Assembly: GCF_001940245.1 (NCBI RefSeq)
Contig: NZ_MJIG01000004.1
Coordinates: forward strand, 434,001 to 498,000
Origin: Anaerostipes sp. 992a
GTDB lineage: Bacteria; Bacillota; Clostridia; Lachnospirales; Lachnospiraceae
Length of the DNA stretch: 64,000 bases
Direction of reading: 5' to 3'
A program made the position numbers and the translations under genes. Below, in pieces: positions 1-10,200 of the stretch. The notes below the pieces were generated by a model, which was not told where the DNA came from, ran no database searches, and saw only the letters and a program-made list of their open reading frames with translations. Positions within the stretch are counted from its first letter, which is position 1. Each line of letters starts with the position of its first letter.

Positions 1-806
1 AATAAAAACATATGATTTGTTGGATATATCAGATCTGTTTTTATTATTATAGGATGAATACTTTGATCTCTATATATCTCTTTGATTTTCATTATATGAG
101 ACTCAGGAATATCAAATAGTTCAAAGAAGAATCCCTGAAGCATTCCACATCTTGACAAATACTGAACAAATCTAATATTTTCAATCTGATAGGCAATCTT
201 TCTTTGTTTTGTACTAAGGGAATTAATTACTTTGCGTGTATTTTTATTATATGGATGCAAATGTTCAAATTCTGCAGTCTGGGCTTCATATTCCCCAACA
301 AAAGACATTTCCTTTTTCAAAATCTCAATTTTACCAGGATCACTTATCCAGCTTAAAACTCCACTACGTAATATTGCAGTAGAAAGTTCATTAGAGCATT
401 GTTGAATCTTTAATGACACATTTTCCATTTTTATTTGCGGATAATCATTTGTTTTAGTTAAAAGTTGTCCAACATAATCATTTAATACCGCTCCATACTT
501 TTTTGATAAACCAAGAACCTCTTTATAGTTAGACTTCTCTGTAACGAATGTTCTTATTTCCAAAGCCATTCTTTTCGCAAAATCATCTTCATTTTCGAGA
601 TTCTGAATCAAAATCTGATCAACTACATCAAAAGCATATAGACCATATTGCCCGAATTTAGAAGATACGAGTTTTACATACTCAAATGCCCAGGGATTAC
701 TTTTTTCATTCACTATCTGCGAGAAAAAAACAGCTATATTATTTAATTCGCCATGTTCTCTCAATAGTTTTCCCAATCTGATAGATGAACTAATTATATC
801 AATCAT
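1..806 (-). CDS. Hypothetical protein, C-terminus cut by window edge
   Basis: An open frame on the minus strand starts at ATG 806 and stays open to base 1 without a stop, giving at least 268 residues. The protein starts MIDIISSSIRLGKLL and is mostly helical and charged, with no signal peptide or membrane segment that I can see. A GGAGG lies just upstream of the ATG. The start overlaps the 3' end of the HEPN-type gene by 8 bases, so the two are very likely translationally coupled. I do not recognise the family. The tight coupling suggests it is a partner of the HEPN protein (inference). Confidence 0.75.
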   Translation of the reverse strand, partial: MIDIISSSIRLGKLLREHGELNNIAVFFSQIVNEKSNPWAFEYVKLVSSKFGQYGLYAFDVVDQILIQNLENEDDFAKRMALEIRTFVTEKSNYKEVLGLSKKYGAVLNDYVGQLLTKTNDYPQIKMENVSLKIQQCSNELSTAILRSGVLSWISDPGKIEILKKEMSFVGEYEAQTAEFEHLHPYNKNTRKVINSLSTKQRKIAYQIENIRFVQYLSRCGMLQGFFFELFDIPESHIMKIKEIYRDQSIHPIIIKTDLIYPTNHMFL

Positions 807-2553
807 TTTTTCCTCCATTACTAATGTCTATAATTCTATAAATAATAACTTTTGAAAAAAGATGGAATAGTTCATTCAATTCTTGATTAGTAATAGGCGC
901 GGAGATTTTTTTGTTATGTATCAATTTCTGCCTATTCTTTTTTAATTTATTAAATAACTCCCAATCTCTATCCTCAAACGTTATAGGAAGACGGTCAATT
1001 AAAGATTCTAATTTACTCTGTAGACTTGAATTCCCTTCAAATGAAGATTTTATTACGCCGCCGATTCTCTCCCTCAATTCTTCATTTTGGATTTCATTAA
1101 TGACTTTTTTTATTCCTTCAATAGAAGAATCATATTCAGAACCATAAGCTAAATGTAATTCTTGACTTAATAATGTCCCTTTCTCACCAGTAACCAAAAA
1201 CTCCAAACAATTATAAAGAGAAATAATCTTCTCTTTCGAATCTTCTGTTTTTAATGATGCATTTAGCCAAACGATGGACTGTAACAAATCCTCTGCTAAC
1301 TTTCTTTTATCCTTACTTTTATCCAAATAGAAAAAATCTTCCAAAATATTATCTTTATTAAGAAGATCTGAAAACTCTTCATCTACAGTAATAAGTTGAG
1401 TAATAAGACTGTTTTTGCGATTTAAAATTGCATACTGCTGAGTACTTATAACATCTTCAACATAAAAATGTTTATCAACTGTAAGAGAAGAACTTAACAT
1501 TTTGAAATTCCATGATCTATATGTATCTTTAGTATTATAAAAAATCCGTGGAGAATCATCCAATAATATTATTTGTAAAAGAGTTATAGCTTTATCAACT
1601 ACTTTTACTGCCTCTTCTGCAGCCATTCTCAAAGACTCATTTACAATTGCAACTTGGGCATAGCAATGATTAGTTTTCCCAAGTATTGCAGTATATTCAT
1701 TTTCTCTATCGATATCAATTCCACTTTCATTAGAAAATGTAACCAATCCAAATCTAACGTCCGTTTTAATTTCAAGTCCTCGTATTGAAAAAAGAAAAAA
1801 GAATCTTCTTTTTCCAGTATTTAAAGATTTACCTTCCTTCCTCATTTCAATCGGATTATCTCTATCTTTGTTCAATGAATATTCCATTACTTGCAAAGTC
1901 CAAAGTAAATTTCCAGTAATTTTCATACCATTCATCTGGGAATGCTTCATGAAATATTCATGTTCAGAAAACAAATCAAGAACAACGTTATCAATATCGG
2001 GGAACGCCTTTAAACACATAAGTTCTTTAAATACGATTTCTCCAGCTGCTGAAACGAAAAACACTTTATCATACCTGTCCAGCTTTTGTTTATTCTCGTT
2101 ATTTATAGTAACTTGAAGCCTCGTGCCCATATTGGTAATACAGGCATTCACATTTGCAAGTGGAATCATTGAGTTTAATAAAAACTCAGTTTTTTTATAA
2201 GGTACAGTTTTCTCGGCCGTTCTTACAATATAGTTACCAATCTTGTAATAATTCTTATCTGGGTTCAAATCAGAAAGCAAAACTTTTATTTTTTCATTAT
2301 CAATTTTTTCAGAAGCAGGACCTGTTATATCAGCCTCAGAAAGCATAGTTAAAACCTTTGATGCTATTTCCATAGTTGGAAATGTTTGATAATCATCCAT
2401 CATTATTGTAAAAAAGTTCTGAAACTTAAAGAATACCGCATGATAATAGTTTTCACCGTATCCTAAAATAATGTCCGCATATTTGAAACCCTGTTTCCCA
2501 TTAATACTCAGTCCACCAGTTGTATATAAATGCTCTTCTTTGATAAAAGCCAT
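799..2553 (-). CDS. HEPN-domain protein (Apea-like), Rx4H motif
   Basis: About 584 residues. The first ~420 residues are an unrecognised region. The last ~150 are helical and end in NKLKKNRQKLIHNKK, which contains an R-x4-H motif (about residues 541-546). This is the catalytic signature of HEPN ribonuclease domains found in many toxin-antitoxin and abortive-infection proteins. The preceding CLEFLVTGEKG and SSLQSKLESLI segments fit the Apea-like HEPN family. I chose ATG 2553 over GTG 2562 because AGGTG sits 6 bases before it. The next gene starts inside its 3' end. RNase activity is inferred from the motif only; the N-terminal half may be a sensor. Confidence 0.7.
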   Translation of the reverse strand: MAFIKEEHLYTTGGLSINGKQGFKYADIILGYGENYYHAVFFKFQNFFTIMMDDYQTFPTMEIASKVLTMLSEADITGPASEKIDNEKIKVLLSDLNPDKNYYKIGNYIVRTAEKTVPYKKTEFLLNSMIPLANVNACITNMGTRLQVTINNENKQKLDRYDKVFFVSAAGEIVFKELMCLKAFPDIDNVVLDLFSEHEYFMKHSQMNGMKITGNLLWTLQVMEYSLNKDRDNPIEMRKEGKSLNTGKRRFFFLFSIRGLEIKTDVRFGLVTFSNESGIDIDRENEYTAILGKTNHCYAQVAIVNESLRMAAEEAVKVVDKAITLLQIILLDDSPRIFYNTKDTYRSWNFKMLSSSLTVDKHFYVEDVISTQQYAILNRKNSLITQLITVDEEFSDLLNKDNILEDFFYLDKSKDKRKLAEDLLQSIVWLNASLKTEDSKEKIISLYNCLEFLVTGEKGTLLSQELHLAYGSEYDSSIEGIKKVINEIQNEELRERIGGVIKSSFEGNSSLQSKLESLIDRLPITFEDRDWELFNKLKKNRQKLIHNKKISAPITNQELNELFHLFSKVIIYRIIDISNGGKND

Positions 2554-2591
2554 ATTTGACACCTACATCCTTTGCTTAGATTGTTAAATTA

Positions 2592-2600
2592 ATTATAGCA
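2592..2600 (-). promoter_or_regulatory. Extended -10 upstream of the HEPN operon
   Basis: The minus strand reads TGCTATAAT, an extended -10 box, about 40 bases before the HEPN start. I see no convincing -35 hexamer, which is tolerable for a TGn extended -10. Confidence 0.4.
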
Positions 2601-2636
2601 TAATCCGCTATAATTCATAGATAAAAACATCGTATA

Positions 2637-3029
2637 TTACTCTTTCCTGTTCATCTCTGATTTTAACAAATTAATCAAATAATCTTTCCTCATACGGTAT
2701 GCTTCATAATCCATCACATAGATCTCATCTACACCATTACGAAGCACAGGAACTACCTTTCCCACTTCACTTTCGCATACTCTTACGATTTCAGCCGGAT
2801 TGTTGAATGTTCTAATTAGGATCGGTTCTGCTACCAGCTCCATATCTCTGCGGACATTAATCAATGGATTATCCATAACTTTGCCTAATCCATTTTCATA
2901 AACTTCTCTGGACATCAGCACGAGCTTCGGTTGGCCGTTTCTATTCGCAACCACAATTTCATTTACCTCTTTACAGAAGGATACGATGCCTGTTGTATTT
3001 TTCAAATTTGCTAATGGAATGTATTTCAT
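2637..3029 (-). CDS. Phd/YefM-type antitoxin with tandem repeat
   Basis: 130 residues starting MKYIPLANLKNTTG. Residues ~5-45 fit the Phd/YefM antitoxin fold (IVSFCKEVNEIVVANRNGQ then LVLMSREVYE). Residues ~80-120 look like a second, diverged copy (EIVRVCESEVGKVVPVLRNG then IYVMDYEAYRM). Phd/YefM proteins bind their own promoter and neutralise a RelE/Doc/Txe-type toxin, but no such toxin gene is adjacent. The start is set at ATG 3029 by AAGGAG; a longer reading frame runs back through the spoIVB terminator and is not credible. It sits directly downstream of the spoIVB remnant. It could be an orphan antitoxin or a chromosomal regulator. Confidence 0.75.
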   Translation of the reverse strand: MKYIPLANLKNTTGIVSFCKEVNEIVVANRNGQPKLVLMSREVYENGLGKVMDNPLINVRRDMELVAEPILIRTFNNPAEIVRVCESEVGKVVPVLRNGVDEIYVMDYEAYRMRKDYLINLLKSEMNRKE

Positions 3030-3062
3030 ATTGTCTACTCCTTTTTTATTTTGGAATATAAA

Positions 3063-3103
3063 AAGCAGGCAATACAATGAGATACTCATTGCATTACCTG
3101 CTT
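3063..3103 (-). terminator. Terminator of the spoIVB remnant
   Basis: A nearly perfect inverted repeat of about 18 bp per arm (AAGCAGGTAATGCAATGAG and its partner) is followed on the minus strand by TTTTTAT. It lies 5 bases after the spoIVB stop codon. Confidence 0.85.
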
Positions 3104-3107
3104 AGGA

Positions 3108-3272
3108 TTATTCTGCTGTATCTAACATATTCTCAATAAAGATGCCATATCCCCTGGTGGGATCATTTACCAAAACATGGGTTACGGCACCCACAAGTCG
3201 CCCATTTTGAATCACAGGGGAACCTGACATTCCTTGGACAATTCCAACATCTTTAATTAATAACGAACAACG
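3108..3272 (-). pseudogene. spoIVB: 3' remnant of spoIVB (sporulation serine peptidase)
   Basis: Reading upstream from a TAA at 3108-3110, the frame encodes [20 protein letters not shown] followed by [20 protein letters not shown]. This is the highly conserved C-terminus of SpoIVB, including the catalytic serine in GMSGSP. The open frame stops at the TGA of the helicase gene (3273-3275), so only about 54 codons remain. The PDZ domain and the rest of the protease are missing. SpoIVB activates pro-sigma-K processing in forespore-mother cell signalling. The fragment keeps its own terminator. spo0A, the usual downstream neighbour, is absent. It is probably the scar of an integration or rearrangement (inference). 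Confidence 0.85.
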
Positions 3273-5126
3273 TCACTCTATAATTTTTGCCATGCCCGGA
3301 ATCTTTAACAATTCAAAAAATTCATTGATATCATCGTGTTTCTGCTTCGGAAACTTACTCATATATCGATACTGACAAAACGTAAAAAAGATTTCTTTTT
3401 TAGCACGAGATAATGCCACGAAAAATGCACATCTGTCTTCTTCTGGCTGGTTTTTGAAACTCCAAAATGCAGAATCTTCTAAACCGACAAAATATACTAC
3501 ATCATATTCCAAACCTTTACTTTTATGAATTGTCATAATAGGAACAGAATGCAATCCCTCAAAGTTCTCTATAGCAAGCAGCCAGTCTTTTTCCGTAGTT
3601 TCAAGCTCATTCCACATATAGTCCTTGAACTTAGTCAGTACTTCTTTCAAATATGTACCCTGTCCGTAAACAGGAAAGTTTGCCTTAATACGATTTCCAC
3701 CCCAAAATTCAATTGCATGTTTTAACAACTCTTGAAACTCTCTTTTACTTGCAACATTCTTCATCATAGAACCCAGCAGTTCTATTTCAGCATCAAGGGC
3801 CTCTTGCATTTTTAAATAATCATCATCCGACTGATAAGAAGCTACATTCCACAACTCAGATGTTTTCAATACAACATATTCCCAATCATGCGGATGTTTT
3901 ATATCAACAGCTAAACGTAGTATTGATATCAACATTTCAACAATGGGTTCTTTGATCAAATTTTGATAATCGTCTTCGACACGGGCGTAAATTTGAAGTT
4001 TCTTAAGTTCATCAATAATTCTTTCCGTATAGTTCGCCGGTTTTTGTTTACAAAGGATACAAATTCTATTCGGCTCTAATCCTGACTTTATTTTTGAAGC
4101 AATCTGCTTAGACAATGCAGTCGCTTCTTGTTCATCATCTTTAGCAATAAATAAAGTAATTGTGCCATCTTCAGGTTTCCATTTATCCGAAACACAAATC
4201 GCACTATCCTCTTCATTTAACGAGGCATACATTTTTCTCTGCAGATCAACAAGTCTCGGAGCAGAACGATGATTCATAATTAGCTTTTTGGTTTCAGCAT
4301 TAAATTCTCTTTTATAATCATCGAAGACCGTTTTCAATGCACCAGCCCAAACCATAATGCGTTGCTTATTATCACCAACTGCAGTCATTATAGAATTCGA
4401 GTTTAAAAAACACTGCTTTACCAAACCATATTGTAGCCCCGTTGTATCTTGGAACTCATCCAAGAAAACATATTTATACGTTAGCTGCAATCCTCGCTTA
4501 ATTTTAGGATTAGTCCTAATAATATATTCTGAAAGGATACTAATCATTTTAAACGAGAGGGTTGGCTTGTAATCATCAAATCCTTTTAATAAAAGCCCCC
4601 AAACTCTTTCTCCCAAATCGTTTTTTGTATATGGCAACTGTACATTACCAAGCACGCTATCATAATATGTTCGTAGCTTATATGCTGGTAATCTTTGTGG
4701 ATTATTGTATCCCGCCTTTTTAAAAGCTGCGTCTATTATATCTGCATCATTAACTAAATATGATGACTCTGGCCTTATGCTCTCTGGAAGAGCAAATCGG
4801 AAATGATCCACAAGACTTTTAGAAAACGCATCATAAGTCATGGATATAAAGCGAGATTCTACTTCTTTTCCGCAACGTTTTATAACCCTTTTTTTTAAGT
4901 TATCCGCCGCATCATTTTTAAAACTTATTGCCAAAATCTTTTGTGGATCTCTACAGATATTCGTCTGAAACAAATAGCTTGCTTTTTGTGCCAACAATTC
5001 TGTTTTTCCTGCACCAGGTCCCGCAACAACAAGAACATTCCCTTTTGCTTTAACTGCAGCGTTAGCATTATCTTCTAAAACAACACCATCACATGGTATC
5101 CATTTTTCTGATGCAACAATCTTCAT
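3273..5126 (-). CDS. UvrD/Rep-type helicase, Gabija GajB-like
   Basis: 617 residues with all the superfamily 1A helicase motifs in order: Walker A GPGAGKT near residue 40, SFKNDAADN (Ia), FLDEFQDTT (II), GDNKQRIMVWAGA (III), MNHRSAPRLV (IV), TIHKSKGLEYD (V), VALSRAKKE (VI). It lies downstream of, and overlaps by 38 bases, an OLD-family ATPase/TOPRIM gene. That is the arrangement of the Gabija anti-phage system (GajA then GajB). I chose ATG 5126 because GGAG is 7 bases upstream; the ATG at 5132 abuts the ribosome binding site. It is longer than the classical GajB (about 500 residues). The stop codon lies directly against the spoIVB remnant. Confidence 0.85.
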   Translation of the reverse strand: MKIVASEKWIPCDGVVLEDNANAAVKAKGNVLVVAGPGAGKTELLAQKASYLFQTNICRDPQKILAISFKNDAADNLKKRVIKRCGKEVESRFISMTYDAFSKSLVDHFRFALPESIRPESSYLVNDADIIDAAFKKAGYNNPQRLPAYKLRTYYDSVLGNVQLPYTKNDLGERVWGLLLKGFDDYKPTLSFKMISILSEYIIRTNPKIKRGLQLTYKYVFLDEFQDTTGLQYGLVKQCFLNSNSIMTAVGDNKQRIMVWAGALKTVFDDYKREFNAETKKLIMNHRSAPRLVDLQRKMYASLNEEDSAICVSDKWKPEDGTITLFIAKDDEQEATALSKQIASKIKSGLEPNRICILCKQKPANYTERIIDELKKLQIYARVEDDYQNLIKEPIVEMLISILRLAVDIKHPHDWEYVVLKTSELWNVASYQSDDDYLKMQEALDAEIELLGSMMKNVASKREFQELLKHAIEFWGGNRIKANFPVYGQGTYLKEVLTKFKDYMWNELETTEKDWLLAIENFEGLHSVPIMTIHKSKGLEYDVVYFVGLEDSAFWSFKNQPEEDRCAFFVALSRAKKEIFFTFCQYRYMSKFPKQKHDDINEFFELLKIPGMAKIIE

Positions 5127-7194
5127 ACGCATTCTCCTTCAATACCTTTTCCGCAGCAGTAATCATTCGAGCGAATACCGGTGGCATCATCGAAACTTGC
5201 ATTTCATCACTAATTTTTGAAAATGCCTCAATGTGAGTTGATGGCTTTCCTCTGTTCAAAAAGAAATATGTATACCAGACCATTAATTTCTTTTGTTCCT
5301 CGGAATACGTCTTTCCATTACCACCGCACTCTTTTAAAGAATGACGCACATCATCTGCAATACGATCAATGTATTCCGGATAAGCAGGTTCCTTTCCTTC
5401 AATATCCTTAATATACTTTTGAATGCTCTCCCCTTTTTCTTTTACCATAAGACGAGGGCCTTCTTTTTTCCCCAACAGACTCTTATATACATCTCCAAAA
5501 TGTTCCAGCATTAAAAAATCAATATCCAGTGGTGTGGAAAAGAAAACATTATACCGTTCTAAACAAGAAATCCAACTTTGTAAAAAATCACTATCATTAA
5601 CATCCCATGTGTGCATATCACCAAATTCTTCATCAGAAAGACAACCCGATTCAGTTTTTAACAATTCTGATTTAGGATACCCATTTTGAATCAATTGTTC
5701 GAGAACATATTTAATGCGTCCCCATCCACCGCCTTCTCTTTCTCTATCAAAATCAAGCAAAGTGATATGTGGAATATTCAAGTCATTAAGAAGTCTCCAA
5801 AAATGATTCACATGCCTTCCTCCAAGAGGAACAATAGATATTCCACTTGTATCAACATCTCCGTTTTTTGCATTCCAAATTTTCGGCAGAATAATCTCCT
5901 CACTATCCCCTTCTCCTAAAACAACAAGTTTTGCAAAATACAATTCAGGATATGCTTTTACTGCCTCTTTGATAAATTTATACTGATCAGCAAGCTTCTC
6001 TTTATCTGGCAATGTAATTGAACGTACTATCGTTGTACAATCTCCTGTATTCAAGCGAAAATATCTTAATTTTTCAGGATCAAAGCGTTTAATAATCGCA
6101 GTGGAATGAGAAGTTAAAATCGCTTGAGCATTATTCTTTTCCCCAATTTTCTTCAAGTTAGCAACTAATTGTCCAATCAAATGTGGTGCAATATGATTTT
6201 CAGGTTCTTCCAATGCAATAATAGATAACACTGGAGGGGTATGGTTAAAAGAAACATGTTCAGGTTCTGTATCTATCTCTTGCTGAATTTTCGCCTCAAC
6301 ATCAAGGATGCTGTCAACCAAAGAAATATAGAACAAAGAACGCAATCCATCACTCATATCATCAATAGTACACTCTTTTCCTGTTACCGTAGGCAAAAAA
6401 ACAACTTCCGATTTTTTGATTGAAGAATCAATATCAGTACTATTAAAACGCAATTGCGCATTTGAATATCTTGTATCCGAATCATATGCTTCCCATTGCG
6501 TATGTATGGATGTACCAAGAATAGATACACCTTTTTCTTCTAAAAATTGATCGTTCAATTCTTGTATTTTGGTTTTGACTTTTTCCTGTGTCGACTGACT
6601 CCAATTAATGCTATTCATAATCTGATGCATCATTGTTCCAGAAACATTCTTCAATTGTTTGGATGGATCCCTAACAGCCGGTACATATATAACTCGAATA
6701 CGATCTAAATCTCTTCGTAATGGAGAAATCCTATATTCATCTGTAATCGGAACACTTTCAGGACAAGTAATGTAATAAATCTTACTTTCAATTGCCCCTT
6801 CTATATTACTACTCTTTTCCCAGGATGCTTCTAAACGAATACGTAAATATGGAGTTCCGTCGGGATTATCTACAATAAGACTTTTAAAGAATGCTGGAAC
6901 CGAAGACGAGCCATCTTCCCCTTTTTCCAATTCATCAAAAGTAAACACAGCTTCAATATAGAGTTCTTGAGATTCCATTTCCTCTGGTTTCATATTTTTA
7001 GGAAGGTGAAAATCACTTCGTTTCAAAACTCTGTCTGCAGCATTATCGGAAAACATGCAATTTAAAGCCAATAATACTGCCGTTTTTCCAGAGCTATTAT
7101 TTCCTATAAACGAAGTAATATCGTCAATGTTAATTACTTGCTCACTGTTTCCAAAACATCTATAATTACACAGTTTAATTTTTGACAATTTCAT
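5089..7194 (-). CDS. OLD-family ATPase/TOPRIM nuclease, GajA-like
   Basis: 701 residues. The N-terminal ABC-type ATPase has Walker A GNNSSGKTA (about residue 33), a signature-like MSDGLRSL, and Walker B with LEEPENHIAPHLIGQL, followed by the H-loop ILTSHS. The C-terminal TOPRIM domain has LVVLGEGDSEE (catalytic Glu) and LLDFDRER (DxD). Followed by a UvrD-type helicase gene, it fits a class 2 OLD nuclease, i.e. Gabija GajA, a nucleotide-sensing DNA-nicking enzyme. The start ATG 7194 has GGGAGGG upstream. It begins 42 bases after hsdR ends, so it may be read from the hsd transcript. It is longer than the reference GajA (about 580 residues). Confidence 0.85.
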   Translation of the reverse strand: MKLSKIKLCNYRCFGNSEQVINIDDITSFIGNNSSGKTAVLLALNCMFSDNAADRVLKRSDFHLPKNMKPEEMESQELYIEAVFTFDELEKGEDGSSSVPAFFKSLIVDNPDGTPYLRIRLEASWEKSSNIEGAIESKIYYITCPESVPITDEYRISPLRRDLDRIRVIYVPAVRDPSKQLKNVSGTMMHQIMNSINWSQSTQEKVKTKIQELNDQFLEEKGVSILGTSIHTQWEAYDSDTRYSNAQLRFNSTDIDSSIKKSEVVFLPTVTGKECTIDDMSDGLRSLFYISLVDSILDVEAKIQQEIDTEPEHVSFNHTPPVLSIIALEEPENHIAPHLIGQLVANLKKIGEKNNAQAILTSHSTAIIKRFDPEKLRYFRLNTGDCTTIVRSITLPDKEKLADQYKFIKEAVKAYPELYFAKLVVLGEGDSEEIILPKIWNAKNGDVDTSGISIVPLGGRHVNHFWRLLNDLNIPHITLLDFDREREGGGWGRIKYVLEQLIQNGYPKSELLKTESGCLSDEEFGDMHTWDVNDSDFLQSWISCLERYNVFFSTPLDIDFLMLEHFGDVYKSLLGKKEGPRLMVKEKGESIQKYIKDIEGKEPAYPEYIDRIADDVRHSLKECGGNGKTYSEEQKKLMVWYTYFFLNRGKPSTHIEAFSKISDEMQVSMMPPVFARMITAAEKVLKENAYEDCCIRKMDTM

Positions 7195-7239
7195 CAAATA
7201 TCCCTCCCTTAAATGCGTATATATTATTTCAGATTTTTG

Positions 7240-10200
7240 TTACGCAACCTCTTTATATCTTGTATACACATACTCATAAATCTGCTGACGGTACATCGAA
7301 ATACTCAATTCATCATAACATTCTGGCAATTCATTCCACAGAGTATCACGAATTAAATTATCTACCACAGATTTCGTTTCCTGTTTATCAGTCCAATGAT
7401 CCAGTTCAGAAATCTTTGCTTTAACTTTCTGAAGCAATGATGCTGCAACCTCTTTCAGTTTCTTAATATCATTTTTACTCAAATCTTCACGGAACAGCAT
7501 GTCATAAAATGAAAGTTCTTCATCGCTTGCAAATCCTTCACGGACATAACGCTGTTCTTCCTGATTCATACTGTTTGCCAAATCCATCAAGTCCATAAAG
7601 GTCTTTTCAATGGTTGCTCTATCCTGTTCACTGTTATAATCATCAATAATCTGCTGATAACGTTCATAATAATTGATACGATCCGGGTTAGTAAACAGCA
7701 TCCGATCCAATTTCATCTGGATAAGTTCTTCCAAATCCTTCAGCACCAGATTCTTTTTCTTTACTTTTGCAAACTCTCTGCGAAGCAAATCAAAGTCAAT
7801 AGCGCTAATATCAAAGCGGCGTGGCTCTTCACGCACCATCATTGGTGTATGCTGAATTTCCACATAAGAACTGATAATAGCATTGATCTGCACCATTAAA
7901 TCAGTAGTGTTAACATGCTTGCGCTTTTTCTGCAGTTCTGCGTAAATGGCAGCAATCGCTTCGTATTCCTTACGAGTATGACCGGTAATATCATCACGGT
8001 CGGTATACTTCATAAGACGGTTTAATTCGGATGCATAAGTAGTGAAAGTTTTCTTATCTTCAATCGTGCCACAGACGGCATTTGCTGCTTCCTGCAGGTA
8101 AGATAACTTCATAAAGTCATAAGAATCAATCAACATCCGCAGATCGAAATCATTCTCTGACAGAAATGCTTTTGCTTTAGCTATAGTTTCAATAATACGG
8201 GCTATCAGCTCATCTTTATCTACAGTAGGGTCTGTTCCACCGTTTCCACCTACATTAGCTGTATAATCTGCCAATGCTTTTCTGAGGGCTTTTACAATAC
8301 CGATGTAGTCAATAATCAAACCATTGCTTTTACCTTCGCTGACACGGTTTGCACGAGCGATTGTCTGCATCAGAGTATGAGCTTTTAATGGCTTGTCCAG
8401 ATACAGACAAGACAGGCATTTTACGTCAAAACCTGTAAGCCACATCGCACAGACGAAAACTACACGAAGTGGATTCTTGGAATCTTTAAATTCCTTATCC
8501 AGTTCTCGTTTTTCCATCTTTGCACGATGATATTTAATATCCAAATCCCACTTTTTAAAAGTCTGGATTTCATTCTGTTCCTGGCTGATAACTACAGCCA
8601 TTTCAGTTTTTTCCATCCACTTCAGCTTGCGCTCTAATTCCTGTGCTTCCTGCTGAGTGGCTGTTTTTATTTTTGCTTTCAGCTTTTTGATTTCATCTTT
8701 CCAGTATTCCTGCACGTAATTGTACATACGAATACAGGTTACTTTATTCAGACAAACAAACATGGCTTTACCACTTGTCCACAAGTCTGAATAGTGGTTT
8801 ACAAAGTCACAAGCAATAGATTTTAATCTTGGCTCTGCTGTCAGCAAATGTATTTCTTTTGCAAATTCTGCTTCCAGTTTATCCTGCTGGTCAACATCAA
8901 GATCAGCATTTTCAATTGCATCCAGAATCTGTTCTGTAATTTCAGGGTTATGTAAATCTACAATCTTTTCACCACGATTTTCATAATAAAGTGGAACTGT
9001 AGCACCATCTTCTACCGCCCTTTTGAAGTCATAAACAGATACATAGCCACCAAAGGTGCGTGCCGTAATATTATCACTGGACAGCAGCGGTGTACCTGTA
9101 AATCCGATACGAGCTGATGTAGGCAGTAATTTCATCATGTTATCTGCAAAGATACCATACTGGCTACGGTGAGCTTCATCAGACATAATGATAATGTCGT
9201 GGTCTGGATAAATAGGTTCTGCATTTGATTTATTAAACTTCTGAATCAGTGTAAATATAAAGCTTGGATTACCTTTCAGTTTCTGCACAAGATCATCACC
9301 ACTTGTAGCAATAAACTGTGATGCTTTTGTTTTACCAAGCAATCCGCAGTTTTCAAAAGTATCACTGATCTGAGAATTCAGTTCTTCACGGTCAGTCAGA
9401 ATAACAAAGGTCGGTGAACCTTCAAATTTTCTGCGCACCTTCTGTGCAAGAAATACCATGGAATAGCTCTTGCCAGAACCCTGTGTATGCCAGAAAACAC
9501 CCAATTTACCATCATTTAATTTTCTTGCTGCATAAGCTTTCATTGCCTCATTTACACCAAGATACTGATGGTTACGGGCAAGAATTTTAGCTGTATGACC
9601 GCCAGAGTGGTCATATAAAATAAAGTTTTCAAACAAATCCAAGAAGTTCTCTTTCTTACAAATACCACGGAGCATTGTTTCAAGAGCAACGCTGCCCTGA
9701 TCTTCTTCTGCAAGTCGCTTCCACTCATGGAAAAATTCATATTTACTGCCAAGAGTACCGACCTTTGCTTCTGTACCGTTGGACAGCATTAAGAACGCAT
9801 TATAATAAAACAAATGCGGAATGGTGTCCTGATAATCTGTGTAATTGTCATCGTATGCGTTCTGCACATCAACAGTATTCTTTTTCAGTTCCACAAATAA
9901 CAATGGAATACCATTTACAAAACCTACAATGTCTGTTCTGCGGCGGTATAAATTGCCATGAATTTTCAGTTCCTTAATTGCAAGAAAATAGTTATTGTCA
10001 GGATTCTGAAAATCTATTACAGCAGCTTTTTTCGTTTCCGTCTGTCCATTTGGCTTCTTCACAGTAACCGGAATACCGTCACGAACAAGAAAATATTTTT
10101 CCTCATTTACCTGCAACAGCGAAGATGTGGACAGTCTATTTTCCAAAAGCTTCTGTGCTTCAGAAATCTGGCTATCGTTTATCCATGGGTTCAGCTTTTT

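Noticed and set aside
3030-3089. Longer N-terminus of the Phd/YefM gene
   Set aside because: The extension crosses the spoIVB terminator and lies before a good AAGGAG-ATG.
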